A DNA stretch of 64,000 nt from Dactylosporangium sucinum. GTDB taxonomy: Bacteria; Actinomycetota; Actinomycetes; Mycobacteriales; Micromonosporaceae. The notes beneath the pieces were generated by a model, which ran no database searches, was not told the DNA's origin, and saw only the letters and a program-made list of their open reading frames with translations. Position 1 is the stretch's first letter. Each line of letters starts with the position of its first letter. Position numbers and translations under genes: made by a program. The stretch lies in assembly GCF_014647515.1 (NCBI RefSeq), contig NZ_BMPI01000022.1, positions 94,790 through 158,789 on the forward strand. The letters run 5' to 3'. This document shows positions 1 to 9,407 of this stretch, one piece after another.

Positions 1-92
1 TCGGTGTCGGGGCGGGCCTTCTCCGACAGCGGTACCGAGTGGGCGTAGCTGAGGAAGAAATACGTCTCGGGCTCGCCGGTGACCGTGCTCAT
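1..92 (-). CDS. FxsC-like TIR-type protein, N-terminal fragment (cut by window edge)
   Basis: About 30 codons are visible, starting with ATG at 92 and running off the window. The visible protein contains YFFLSYAHSVPLSE, a typical first strand of a TIR-like fold (FLSYA). The next gene upstream (fxsC) has the matching FFLSYAETP near its N-terminus, so these are tandem paralogues. The start ATG overlaps the fxsC stop codon (ATGA), which implies translational coupling and one operon with fxsA and fxsB. Role by family: the TIR-like partner of FxSxx-COOH peptide systems; its biochemical activity is not known to me. Only the N-terminus is seen, so length and domain order cannot be judged. Confidence 0.6.
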   Translation of the reverse strand, partial: MSTVTGEPETYFFLSYAHSVPLSEKARPDT

Positions 93-721
93 GACGGCTC
101 CTCCTCGAAAGCGCCGGGCAGCCCCTCGAAGTCCGTCGCCACCTTCGACGGCACGTGGAGGCGCTCGGCCAGATCGGCGATTTCGTTGGCGAGGCGCCAG
201 ACCACCATGTCGTAGTCCGACGACTCCAGCTGCCGGACGCGCAGCCCGTACACGCCCTCCCTGCCGTAGCGGCGCTCGATGCCGTCGGGCGGCGGGATCG
301 GCTGGAAGCGCTGCAGCCGGTCGATCATGGCGGGCGCCGCGACGCCCTTCTTGGTCCAGATCACCGGGAGCATCGCAGTGTCCTCCGGCGCCAGGATGTT
401 GTCCGGTAGGCGGCTGGCGAAGGCGTGCCACTCGCGGGCGCACCACTCGCTCGTGTAATACCGCGGCGAGAGCAGGGCGACGAAGACGCTGCAGTGGCCG
501 ACGGCGAAGGCCAGTTCCTTGGACCAGACCCGGCCGGCACCCATGTTGACGTTCATGAAACCCACGTCGCCGCTCGCCGGGAACCCCATCAGCTCAGCCA
601 CATGGTCCGAGAGCTCCTCGAAGAACTGTCGCACCCAGTCCCTGCGGGGTGTCTCGGCGTAGCTGAGGAAGAACACCGGGGCACGCCGGTCCGGCGCCTG
701 TGGCGGATGTTGTTCGACCAC
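89..721 (-). CDS. fxsC: FxsC, TIR-like protein of the FxSxx-COOH system
   Basis: 210 aa starting at GTG 721. The N-terminal half is TIR-like: VFFLSYAETP (residues ~16-25), then WSKELAFAVGHCSVFVALLS and YYTSEWCAREW, the SxxYxxSxWCxxE pattern of TIR domains. The C-terminal half is helical and less conserved (DYDMVVWRLANEIADLAERL). It lies downstream of fxsA and fxsB on the same strand, after a 119-bp gap, and overlaps the next TIR-like gene by 4 bp. FxsC proteins are defined by this neighbourhood. Whether the TIR fold is an NADase, a scaffold or a sensor is not shown by the sequence. I did not identify a clear catalytic glutamate beyond the WCxxE motif. Confidence 0.85.
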   Translation of the reverse strand: MVEQHPPQAPDRRAPVFFLSYAETPRRDWVRQFFEELSDHVAELMGFPASGDVGFMNVNMGAGRVWSKELAFAVGHCSVFVALLSPRYYTSEWCAREWHAFASRLPDNILAPEDTAMLPVIWTKKGVAAPAMIDRLQRFQPIPPPDGIERRYGREGVYGLRVRQLESSDYDMVVWRLANEIADLAERLHVPSKVATDFEGLPGAFEEEPS

Positions 722-840
722 GGACCGCTCCCCGGGTTCCCATTCGGCATTCCAAAGATATCGACGGTTGCCAGCCGGAACGCATCACAGTTACGGCTTC
801 CGATGATCGGGCGTCCGGCTCTTGTGCGATCACCGCGGCC

Positions 841-3000
841 TTACCAGGAGTCCAGCGTCGAGCGGAGCCGGCTGACGAACTCCTGCCCGGCCGGGGTCAG
901 CCCGCCGCCCTCCAGCAGGGCGTCCACGGCGCCGGAGGCCCAGGCCCGGTACTGGTCGGCCGTCGGGCCGGGCCGTGCGCGCCACAGGTCGGCCACCGCC
1001 ACGAACGCGTACGTGCCCTGCAGGACGCCCTCCACCGGGCGCGGATCCTCGCGCCACGGCACCCGCACGGTTCGCCGGTCGGCGCGGTCGAACAGGGCGG
1101 TCACGTCCAGGACGGCACCGAGTTTCACGTGTTGTACCTCGTGCACGAGCAACACCGCGAGCGCCGCCGGGTCGGTGACCGGTGCGACGGCGACCGCGCC
1201 GAAGGCGTCGCGGGCCGCCGCGCTGCGTTCCCGGCCGGCGGCATCGGGGCGCAGCGGGACGACGGCGCGCAGGGTGCCGCGGACGCCAGGCCCGTACGGG
1301 GTCGCGTCGATGATGCGGAGGGCGCCGTCGAGGAGGTCGTGCCAGCGCTTGACCTCGCCGTCGTCGAGGCGGTCGGCGACCTCCAGGTCGTCGAAGCAGT
1401 CCCGGTCGGGGTCGGTGTCCTCGAGCAGCACCGTGCCCAGGGTTCGCGCCGGTTGCCAGCGCTGGCGGCTGGTGCGCAGCTCGAACTCGCCGCCGACGAC
1501 GGCCAGGTCGGCCGCCTCGCCGTCCACTTCGAACGAGCCGATGCCGGGCAGGGTCACCCGTCCCTTGTGGACCGGGAGGGCCAGGCGGGCGTCGGCGCCG
1601 GCGTGAATCGCCGCCGCGGCCGCCACGCCGGCGAAGCGGGCCAGGTCGGGGCCGGGGCCGGCCGTCCGGCAGCGGGCCGCCCAGCTGCGCACGAACGGGT
1701 GGTTGAGCACCGTGCGGACCGCGTCCGGCGACTCCTCGTCGAGGCGGGCGAGCAGGTCCCAGCCCGCGGCGGCGAGCGGCACGGCATCGACGGAGCGGCT
1801 CAGGTCGCGCAGCAGGGCGCGGACCATGCCCTCGTGGACGGCGACGAGCTGCTCGATCGAGCCGGGTCCGCCGCCGCCCGTGGCGAGGTCGTCGAGGACG
1901 GTGCCGGCGAGCCGGTCGTTCGGGGGCGGCGGCATCGCGGCGATCAGCTCCTGCAGGTCAGCGCAGTAGACCGACGGGTTGGCGAAGCCGGAGCCGGTGC
2001 GGTACCGATGCGTGAACTGGCCGCCGCCGCACTGATGCACGATCGCGCACGCGCGGCAGGTGGCGGACAGGCCGGTGAGTCCGGTCTGCCGGATAGCGAT
2101 CATCGGGTGGTCGGCGACGTCGTCGACGCTGTTGCGGAAGACATCGAGCCCCGTCGCGGCGGCGCCGTCGAAGGCCGTCTTCAGCGAGTCGACCTGCTCG
2201 AAGGTGCCGTCGGATTCGATGACCACCAGGTCGGCTCGGCCCAGCCCGACCGCCTCGGTGTGGCTGGGGCCGCCGGACATCGCGTCGAACAGCCGGATCG
2301 GCATCGGCCGCCCGTCGGCGACCCAGCGCCGGTGGATCGTGAGCAGCCAGTCGGCGTGCGGCGTCGGCTTGCCGTTGCGCTCGGGCGGGCGGTCCCAGTT
2401 GGCGTGGGGCAGCAGGAAGTCGACATGTGGCGGCTGCTCGGCGCGCAGTGCCTCGTACACCGCGATCGGGTCGTTGTCGATGTCGACCGTGCAGAGGATG
2501 CCGCCGTAGGCCTTTCGGTATTCGTCCCGGCGGAGCAGCGCGAGCGCGTCCCGGACTTTGGCGTGGCTGCTGGCGCCGTTGGCGTAGCGGCGGTGGCGGT
2601 CGTTGGCGGCCTGGTCGCCGTCGAGGGAGATGCCGACCCGCACGTCGTGCTCGACGAGCACGTCGCAGATCTGCGGGGTGAGCAGCAGCCCGTTGGACTG
2701 CATGCCGAGCTCCAGCCGCGTCACCGGATCGATCCGGCGGCGCAGCTCGGTCGCCACGGCACGCAGTCCGTCAGCCCCGGCGAGCAGAGGCTCGCCGCCG
2801 TGCAGGATCACCCGGACCGACCCGAGCCGGTGCTGTGTGGCGTGCTCGGCGATGCGAGCCGCCACCTGGGCGACCGTTTCCGGCGCCATGGCGATGGGCT
2901 GCCGGCGCCAGCTCTGGTCCGGGTGCTCGTACACGTAGCAGTGGTCGCACGAAAGATCGCAACGACTGGCGATCTTCAGCACGAACTGGCTGAGCGGCAC
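841..3000 (-). CDS. fxsB: FxsB, radical SAM/SPASM peptide-modifying enzyme fused to an HExxH domain
   Basis: 719 aa from GTG 3000. The radical-SAM cluster motif is CDLSCDHC (C14, C18, C21), which binds the [4Fe-4S]/SAM cofactor. A SPASM-type cysteine set follows (CRACAIVHQC at ~312-321 and a later Cys in NPSVYC), for auxiliary clusters. The C-terminal ~350 aa carry LLVHEVQHVKLG near residue 618, an HExxH-type motif known in a separate family of putative peptide-modification proteins, here fused to FxsB. The likely substrate is the FxsA precursor encoded 3 bp upstream. Chemistry is inferred: radical cross-linking or a similar modification of FxsA. The HExxH part could be a metallopeptidase that matures the peptide or a dead binding fold. 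Confidence 0.92.
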   Translation of the reverse strand: MPLSQFVLKIASRCDLSCDHCYVYEHPDQSWRRQPIAMAPETVAQVAARIAEHATQHRLGSVRVILHGGEPLLAGADGLRAVATELRRRIDPVTRLELGMQSNGLLLTPQICDVLVEHDVRVGISLDGDQAANDRHRRYANGASSHAKVRDALALLRRDEYRKAYGGILCTVDIDNDPIAVYEALRAEQPPHVDFLLPHANWDRPPERNGKPTPHADWLLTIHRRWVADGRPMPIRLFDAMSGGPSHTEAVGLGRADLVVIESDGTFEQVDSLKTAFDGAAATGLDVFRNSVDDVADHPMIAIRQTGLTGLSATCRACAIVHQCGGGQFTHRYRTGSGFANPSVYCADLQELIAAMPPPPNDRLAGTVLDDLATGGGGPGSIEQLVAVHEGMVRALLRDLSRSVDAVPLAAAGWDLLARLDEESPDAVRTVLNHPFVRSWAARCRTAGPGPDLARFAGVAAAAAIHAGADARLALPVHKGRVTLPGIGSFEVDGEAADLAVVGGEFELRTSRQRWQPARTLGTVLLEDTDPDRDCFDDLEVADRLDDGEVKRWHDLLDGALRIIDATPYGPGVRGTLRAVVPLRPDAAGRERSAAARDAFGAVAVAPVTDPAALAVLLVHEVQHVKLGAVLDVTALFDRADRRTVRVPWREDPRPVEGVLQGTYAFVAVADLWRARPGPTADQYRAWASGAVDALLEGGGLTPAGQEFVSRLRSTLDSW

Positions 3001-3003
3001 GAG

Positions 3004-3177
3004 CTAGATGGCGGAACCAAATGCCGCGACACCGACCGGGGCCGGTTGGCCCTCGCTGCGGTCGTTGACGCGGGCTACCTGGGCAGCCCGATCGATCGGG
3101 ATCCGGGCAAGTGGCGTGTTGCGCAGGTCTTCGAACGGAGGCGGCGTCGGCTCCGGTTGGCGTGCGATGCGGTCCAC
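3004..3177 (-). CDS. fxsA: FxsA precursor peptide with C-terminal FxSxx
   Basis: 57 aa, start GTG at 3177, preceded by a G-rich ribosome site (GGGGGGA) about 8 bases upstream. The protein ends in AAFGSAI, so the last five residues FGSAI fit the FxSxx-COOH signature that names this peptide family. The rest is a leader-like, charged and proline-containing segment with a conserved-looking PLARIP. The gene ends 3 bp before fxsB starts, giving an fxsA-fxsB-fxsC order. An upstream in-frame ATG at 3264 would add 29 residues rich in Pro/Gly, but the GTG has the better ribosome site and gives the usual ~60-aa precursor size. It is probably modified at its C-terminus by FxsB. Confidence 0.85.
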   Translation of the reverse strand: MDRIARQPEPTPPPFEDLRNTPLARIPIDRAAQVARVNDRSEGQPAPVGVAAFGSAI

Positions 3178-3392
3178 GTGCGTCCCCCCACTTGGACTCG
3201 TTGGAGCAGGGCACGTCCCGGCGAGCGGTCGCTCGACAAGACATCCATCGACAAGCATAGGCAACGCCGGCCGTCATGTCACCGGTGCGCTGCGCTTCGT
3301 GACTTACCCGATCGACCCATTCCTTCCGGCTGTCGCCCGGTGCCGCCGAGCAGACCGGGGTCGTCCGGTCGGCGGCGAACCGGCCTCGGGGT

Positions 3393-3602
3393 TCAGCGGC
3401 GCGGCCGGCGGTTCGCCGCCGCGAGGACGCTGGCCAGCGCGCCGAGCACGCCGGCGAGGGCGACCAACGCGGTGGCCAGCCCTCCGATCGCGCCGCCGAC
3501 CAGCAGCGCAGCCACAATGATCACGACGACGGCGAGCACCGAGAGAATGGTCACCAGCACGACCGGGCCCGGCCGTTTCCGCGCAGTCTCGTACTTGGCC
3601 AC
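3393..3602 (-). CDS. small membrane protein, unknown function
   Basis: 69 aa from GTG 3602, which has GAAAGG about 9 bases upstream. Residues ~11-32 (VVLVTILSVLAVVVIIVAALLV) form one strong transmembrane helix, and ~35-60 (GLATALVALAGVLGALASVL) a second Gly/Ala-rich one. It ends in a basic tail (NRRPRR) that should sit in the cytoplasm. No recognisable family. It lies upstream of the fxs genes on the same strand, but the 215-bp gap to fxsA makes co-transcription unproven. A longer reading from 3851 exists, but its N-terminal part looks non-coding. Confidence 0.55.
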   Translation of the reverse strand: MAKYETARKRPGPVVLVTILSVLAVVVIIVAALLVGGAIGGLATALVALAGVLGALASVLAAANRRPRR

Positions 3603-3847
3603 TACACAGCACCTTTCTCGTGCACAGCGATGGAGCTGGTCTGCAGAACGTATTGACGTCACGCGCGGTGTCGTCGTTCTGCGAGGGCGCATGGCCTCGC
3701 GCACAGCCGGCCGTACTCGCTGACGCGCGGTCGCGGGTGCATCACTCCCGGTCTCCGCGGCGGGTGAGAAATGGTCGCGACAACCGCCGGGCCCGTTGCT
3801 AGCGTGGTCGCAGCAGCTCCCGGTGTGCAGGCCGACGGTTCCTTCTG

Positions 3848-4043
3848 GCAAACCCGGTTCGAATCCGAGACGTCGCGCGTCAGCGCGGCGGTAGACCGTC
3901 GGCCGAATTGATCTCGGGAGCGGCTGACAGCGTCAGCGGGTGCCCGGTGCGCAGGCCACGGATACTTCGTAACTCATGGGTCGCTGGTTCGATTCCAGCC
4001 CTCCCGGCCGGCCCTGGAGGTAGCTCAGACGGCAGAGCAATGA
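3848..4043 (+). other. tRNA-like remnants (decayed tRNA cluster)
   Basis: Three tRNA-like pieces follow one another. A T-arm-like segment lies at ~3853-3868 (CCCGG-TTCGAAT-CCGAG). A nearly complete fold spans 3915-4006: acceptor CGGGAG/CTCCCG plus a perfect T-arm GCTGG-TTCGATT-CCAGC, 92 nt long, but the D-arm and anticodon arm are abnormal. A perfect D-arm with flanks lies at ~4019-4040 (TAGCTCAGACGGCAGAGCA) with nothing tRNA-like after it. None folds into a full canonical cloverleaf by eye, so I call remnants rather than a functional tRNA. They sit just downstream of the class I fumarase gene. Confidence 0.35.
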
Positions 4044-4047
4044 ACAT

Positions 4048-4073
4048 GCCCGAGGCCGACCTCGACCTCGGGC
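4048..4073 (-). terminator. hairpin downstream of class I fumarase
   Basis: Inverted repeat GCCCGAGG ... CCTCGGGC with a 10-base loop, 15 bp after the fumarase stop codon on the minus strand. There is no clear U-tract, as is usual for many actinomycete terminators. Confidence 0.5.
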
Positions 4074-4087
4074 ACCCGCACCAATCC

Positions 4088-5722
<1,635 letters not shown>

Positions 5723-5735
5723 CCCTCGACTGTAG

Positions 5736-6044
5736 TTACCGCACTCCGGCCAGCCTGAGCAGGGCCGCCGTCAGTGCGGCGGCGACCACTACGACGACGA
5801 ACGGCGCGCGCCGCCAGGCCAGCACGGCGCCGACCACGACGCCGGCCGGGCGCGCGATCCCGACGAACTCGGTGCCGTCCAGCAGCGCCGCCGTGCCGAT
5901 CAGCGCCGCCAGGAGGGCGACCGCGGCGAGCGTCAGGTAGCGCTTCACGGTCTCGGAGACCGAGAGGCGGTCCCGCAGCACCGGGCCGGCCAGGCGCAAC
6001 GCATACGTGCCGCCCGCGAGGGCGAGGATGACGACCCAGCTCAT
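5736..6044 (-). CDS. azlD: AzlD-type branched-chain amino acid exporter subunit
   Basis: 102 aa, ATG at 6044. Three to four hydrophobic segments; the start MSWVVILALAGGTYALRLAG is typical of AzlD (short first helix, then GTYxxR). It overlaps azlC by 4 bp (ATGA), the usual AzlC-AzlD arrangement, so the two make one membrane complex that exports branched-chain or related amino acids. Substrate is not shown by the sequence. It ends 13 bp from the fumarase start on the same strand, so fumarase could be read through from this operon. Confidence 0.88.
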   Translation of the reverse strand: MSWVVILALAGGTYALRLAGPVLRDRLSVSETVKRYLTLAAVALLAALIGTAALLDGTEFVGIARPAGVVVGAVLAWRRAPFVVVVVAAALTAALLRLAGVR

Positions 6045-6751
6045 GCGGCTGTCCTTTTTCGCGACGGTACCGGCAGCGCGAGCGCCAACGCGACCAGCGC
6101 CACGAGCACCGGCAGGCCGGCCGGCAGGAACGGCGTGGTCGCGAGCGCCAAGGCGGCGCCGCCGATCGCCACCCGCATCGATGCCTTGTCCTTGAGCGAC
6201 GGCAATGTCAGGGCCAGCAGGGCCGCGGGGAAGGCGGCGTCGATCCCGAACGTGTTCGGGTCGCCGAGCGCGCTGCCGGCGACGGCGCCGATCGCCGACG
6301 CGATGTTCCAGGTCAGGAACAGCCCTATGCCGGTCATCCAGTAGGCCCGGCGCCGCCGGGCGGGGTCCTCCTGGGCCAGCGCGAACGCCACCGACTCGTC
6401 GGTCATCAGGTGGCTGCCGAGCAGCCGGGCCGCCCAGCGGTCGCCGAGCGGCGCGCTGCCGATGGCGAGCCCGAACGGCAGGTGCCGCGCGTTGAGCAGC
6501 AGCCCCGCGACCACGACCGCGACGGTCGTGGCGCCGGCCCCGACCAGCCCGACAGCCAGGAACTGCGCACCGCCGGCATAGACGAACAGCGACATCGCAA
6601 CGATCTGCGACAGCGGCAGCCCGGCCGCGGAGGCGATGGCGCCGAACGAGAGCCCGACCACCACGCCCGCGGCGCACAGTGCGGCGACGTCGCGGGCGAT
6701 CGGGTCGAGCGTTCGCCGGGGCGAATCTCCCGTTCGGATTATCGAACGCAT
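6041..6751 (-). CDS. azlC: AzlC-type branched-chain amino acid exporter
   Basis: 236 aa, ATG at 6751. Hydrophobic protein with the AzlC hallmarks: GLSFGAIASAAGLP early, FVYAGGAQFLAVGL (residues ~75-90), LNARHLPFGLAI and GSHLMTDESVA. About six transmembrane helices. Partner azlD overlaps its end. The first codons overlap one of the palindromes described at 6731-6817, so either the operator lies inside the gene start or translation starts further down; no better start codon with a ribosome site is obvious. It is divergent from an XRE-cupin regulator that probably controls it, a common pairing for azlCD. Confidence 0.9.
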   Translation of the reverse strand: MRSIIRTGDSPRRTLDPIARDVAALCAAGVVVGLSFGAIASAAGLPLSQIVAMSLFVYAGGAQFLAVGLVGAGATTVAVVVAGLLLNARHLPFGLAIGSAPLGDRWAARLLGSHLMTDESVAFALAQEDPARRRRAYWMTGIGLFLTWNIASAIGAVAGSALGDPNTFGIDAAFPAALLALTLPSLKDKASMRVAIGGAALALATTPFLPAGLPVLVALVALALALPVPSRKRTAA

Positions 6752-6817
6752 AGTTCGGTATGCTGAACCTGTCCCGGTCGTTCGTCAAGTCGAATGACTC
6801 GTTCGTTTCACCGAACG
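6731..6817. promoter_or_regulatory. four palindromic operators between azlC and its regulator
   Basis: CGTTCG-N6-CGAACG is present exactly at 6731-6748 and 6800-6817. An imperfect copy is at 6779-6794 (CGTTCG-N6-CGAA), and a related palindrome GTTCGGTATGCTGAAC at 6753-6768. The four sites cover the short divergent region between azlC (minus) and the XRE-cupin gene (plus). They fit binding by the dimeric XRE regulator, giving autorepression and control of azlCD (inference). Confidence 0.6.
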
Positions 6818-6828
6818 GATGCCGTCGC

Positions 6829-7386
6829 ATGGACCCACGCAAGGCCCCACTGGACCTGATCGCGGCCGCCCTGCGCCGCGAGCGCGAGCGCTCGAACCTG
6901 TCGCTGAGCGAGGTGGCGAAGCGCGCCGGGGTGGCCAAGTCGACATTGAGCCAGCTGGAGTCGGGCGCCGGCAACCCGAATATCGAGACGTTGTGGGCCC
7001 TGGCGGTGGCGCTGAACGTCCCGTTCAGCCGCCTGGTGGAGCCCCCGCCGACGGCCCCGCGCGTGATCCGGGCCGGCGAGGGCCCGTCGATCAGGTCCGA
7101 GCAGGCCGACTTCGTCGGCACCCTGCTGGCCACGTGCCCGCCGGGCGTCCGGCGCGACATCTACCTGATGACGGTCGAGGTGGGCAGCGCGAGGAAGGCC
7201 GACCCCCACCTGCCCGGCACGGTGGAGCACGTGTTGATGATCAGCGGCCACCTGCGGGTCGGTCCGGCCGACTCCCCGGTCGACCTGGACGTCCACGACT
7301 ACGCCTCGTTCGCGGGCGACGTCCCGCACGCCTACGAGGCCCTCGCCCCGGGCACCTCGTTCGCCCTGGTCATGGAGCACCGCTGA
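6829..7386 (+). CDS. XRE-family regulator with C-terminal cupin domain
   Basis: 185 aa from ATG 6829 (an in-frame ATG at 6760 would start inside the operator array). Residues ~8-65 are an HTH_3 domain (LSLSEVAKRAGVAKSTLSQLESGAGNPNIETL). Residues ~105-180 form a small cupin-like barrel (PGTVEHVLMISGHLRVG, then DYASFAGDVPHAYEAL), with a possible metal or ligand site around E-H. This architecture is that of XRE-cupin repressors that sense small molecules and often sit next to azlCD exporters. Divergent from azlC with shared palindromes. The likely ligand is an amino acid or derivative (inference). Confidence 0.88.
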   Translation: MDPRKAPLDLIAAALRRERERSNLSLSEVAKRAGVAKSTLSQLESGAGNPNIETLWALAVALNVPFSRLVEPPPTAPRVIRAGEGPSIRSEQADFVGTLLATCPPGVRRDIYLMTVEVGSARKADPHLPGTVEHVLMISGHLRVGPADSPVDLDVHDYASFAGDVPHAYEALAPGTSFALVMEHR

Positions 7387-7513
7387 CCGGTCGGCCTCGA
7401 TCACGTTCCGCCGGGGCCTCGTTGAGGAGCCTGCGGTGGAACAGGTTTCGGCACCGTGGCCGCAAGAACCGGCCGCCGCGGATTGCGCAGGAGCGCCGAG
7501 GTCTAGGGCGGCG

Positions 7514-7544
7514 AGCGGGGAAGGCGGTGGCCGCCCTCCCCGCT
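7514..7544. terminator. bidirectional hairpin between convergent genes
   Basis: Near-perfect inverted repeat AGCGGGGA..GGCGG / CCGCC..TCCCCGCT with a TGG loop, midway between the stop codons of the XRE-cupin gene (plus) and the ABC permease (minus). No T-tract; rated on stem strength and position. Confidence 0.45.
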
Positions 7545-7551
7545 GGCGTCG

Positions 7552-8736
7552 TCACGGCGTCTGCAGCGCCTCGGTCGGTGACAGGCGGGCCGCCTTCGTG
7601 GCCGGGTAGAGGCCCGCGGCCGCGCCGATGAGCAGCGTCGCCGCCACGCCGCCGGCCAGGGCCCATGGCGGGATCACCACCGGCCACGTCTTGTAGGAGG
7701 CGTAGCCGGCCGTCACCGCGGCGCCGAGCAGCACGCCGCCCGCGCCGCCCAGGGCGGACAGCAGGAGCGACTCGGCCAGGAACTGGGTGCGGATCTGGCC
7801 GCGGGTCGCGCCGAGGGCCCGGCGCAGGCCGATCTCCGGGCGGCGCTCCAGCACCGAGATCACCATCGTGTTCGCCACGCCGACGCCGCCGACGAGCAGG
7901 GCCACCGCGCCCACGCCGAGCAGCAGGCCGGCGAACGCCTGGCTGGTGGCCTGCTTCGCGGCCAGGGCGTCGGACGGGCGGGACACGTCGACCTCGTTCG
8001 GCGCCGACGGGTTCGCCGTGGCGGCCAGGCGGTCGCGGACCGAGGGGAGCTGGGACTCCACCGACCGGGTGTACACCGTGGTCGGGTGCTCGTCGAAGTC
8101 GAGCCACCGCGCCGCGGCCGGCCAGCCCATGAGGGCGGCGCTGTCGAGCTCCGTCGCCAGCGGCACCGGGTCGAGGATGCCGATGACCGTGAACCGGACG
8201 CCGCCGACGACCACCTGGGTGTCGGGGCCCGCCGAGCCGATGCCGAGGCGTTCGGCGGCGGCGGAGCCGAGGACGATCGACGGGAACTGCTCCGTCGCCG
8301 GGTTGAGCCACGCTCCGCCGCGCAGCGTCGCGCCGGTGATGGCCAGCAGGTCCTGCCGGGCCGCGTACGCGGCGATGCCGTTGGTCTGGGCCGTGGGGAT
8401 GTGCTCCGAGCGGTACACCTTGGCATCGACGCGGCCGATCGCCGACACCGCCTCGACCGCCGCGATGCGGGCGATCATCGCCTCCGACTCCAGGGGCAGC
8501 TGCGCGTCCTCGCCGAGGATGGTGCGGCCCGGCGAGACGGTGAGCAGGTTGGTGCCCAGCGCCGACAGCGTCCGGTCGAGCTCGGCGCCCGACGAGGACG
8601 AGATACCGACCACGGCGACCATCGCCGCGATGCCGATCGCGATGCCGAGCGCCGAGAGGAAGGCCCGCATCGGGCGGGTGCGCAGCCCGACCCCGCCGAC
8701 CCGGACCACGTCGCCCGGGCTGAGCCGGGCGCTCAC
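7552..8736 (-). CDS. MacB/FtsX-type ABC transporter permease
   Basis: 394 aa, start overlapping the ATPase gene by 4 bp. Architecture: N-terminal transmembrane helix (residues ~25-48, MRAFLSALGIAIGIAAMVAVVGI), a large extracytoplasmic MacB-PCD domain, and three C-terminal helices with the FtsX signature (RRPEIGLRRALGATRGQI at ~300-317). It is the last gene of a minus-strand operon: lipoprotein, adaptor, ATPase, permease. Such sets export peptides, lipids or antibiotics or act as mechanotransducers; the substrate cannot be told. The divergent two-component system at 11043 probably controls it. Confidence 0.9.
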   Translation of the reverse strand: MSARLSPGDVVRVGGVGLRTRPMRAFLSALGIAIGIAAMVAVVGISSSSGAELDRTLSALGTNLLTVSPGRTILGEDAQLPLESEAMIARIAAVEAVSAIGRVDAKVYRSEHIPTAQTNGIAAYAARQDLLAITGATLRGGAWLNPATEQFPSIVLGSAAAERLGIGSAGPDTQVVVGGVRFTVIGILDPVPLATELDSAALMGWPAAARWLDFDEHPTTVYTRSVESQLPSVRDRLAATANPSAPNEVDVSRPSDALAAKQATSQAFAGLLLGVGAVALLVGGVGVANTMVISVLERRPEIGLRRALGATRGQIRTQFLAESLLLSALGGAGGVLLGAAVTAGYASYKTWPVVIPPWALAGGVAATLLIGAAAGLYPATKAARLSPTEALQTP

Positions 8737-9407
8737 GCGTGCACCGCCGCGGTGTCCTCCACGATGCGGCCGTCGCGCATCCGGATCTGGCGGGGCAGGC
8801 TGTCGGCGATCTCGCGGTCGTGGGTGATGACGACGACCGTGGTGCCGCCGGCGTGCAGGTCGCGCAGCAGCGCCATCACCCCGGCGCCGGACTGCGAGTC
8901 GAGCGCGCCGGTCGGCTCGTCGGCCAGCAGCAGCGGCGGGCGCCCGGCCACCGCCCGCGCGATGGCGACCCGCTGCCGCTCGCCGCCCGACAGCTCGTGC
9001 GGGTCGTGGTCGAGGCGGTGGCCGAGGCCGACCCGCTCCAGCGCTTCGGCCGCCCGCCGGCGCCGCTCGGGCCGGCGCGTCCCGGTGTAGAGCAGCCCGT
9101 CGGCGACGTTGTCGAGCGCGCTGGTACCGCCGGCGAGGTGGAACTGCTGGAACACGAACCCGATGCGGGTCGCCCGCAGCTCCGACAGTCGCCGGTCGTT
9201 CAGGCGGGCCACGTCCTGGCCGTCGATGCGCACCGTGCCGGACGTCGGCCGGTCCAGCGTGCCGACGATGTTCAGCATCGTCGACTTCCCCGAGCCCGAG
9301 GGGCCCACGATCGCGGCCAGCTCGCCGCGCTCGATGTGCGTCGAGACGCCGTCCAGCGCGGTGACGCTCCCGCTGTACACCTTGATCACCCGCTCCAGGA
9401 AAATCAC
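8733..9407 (-). CDS. ABC transporter ATP-binding protein (MacB/LolD type)
   Basis: 224 aa from GTG 9407, which overlaps the adaptor stop (GTGA). Walker A is GPSGSGKST, Q-loop FVFQQFHL, signature LSGGERQRVAIARA, Walker B LLLADEPTGALD, and switch histidine THD. The VFQQFHL and DEPTGALD wording is typical of the MacB/LolD/FtsE group. It drives the adjoining FtsX-type permease. It ends with an ATGA-type overlap into the permease gene, so stoichiometric synthesis is expected. Confidence 0.93.
   Translation of the reverse strand: MIFLERVIKVYSGSVTALDGVSTHIERGELAAIVGPSGSGKSTMLNIVGTLDRPTSGTVRIDGQDVARLNDRRLSELRATRIGFVFQQFHLAGGTSALDNVADGLLYTGTRRPERRRRAAEALERVGLGHRLDHDPHELSGGERQRVAIARAVAGRPPLLLADEPTGALDSQSGAGVMALLRDLHAGGTTVVVITHDREIADSLPRQIRMRDGRIVEDTAAVHA

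Noticed and set aside
700..3723. 1,007-codon plus-strand frame over the fxs genes
   Set aside because: Antisense shadow of fxsB/fxsA; the minus strand has clear radical-SAM motifs.
3915..4006. Functional 92-nt tRNA (long variable arm type)
   Set aside because: Acceptor and T-arm pair well, but the D-arm lacks the GG loop and no convincing anticodon arm forms.
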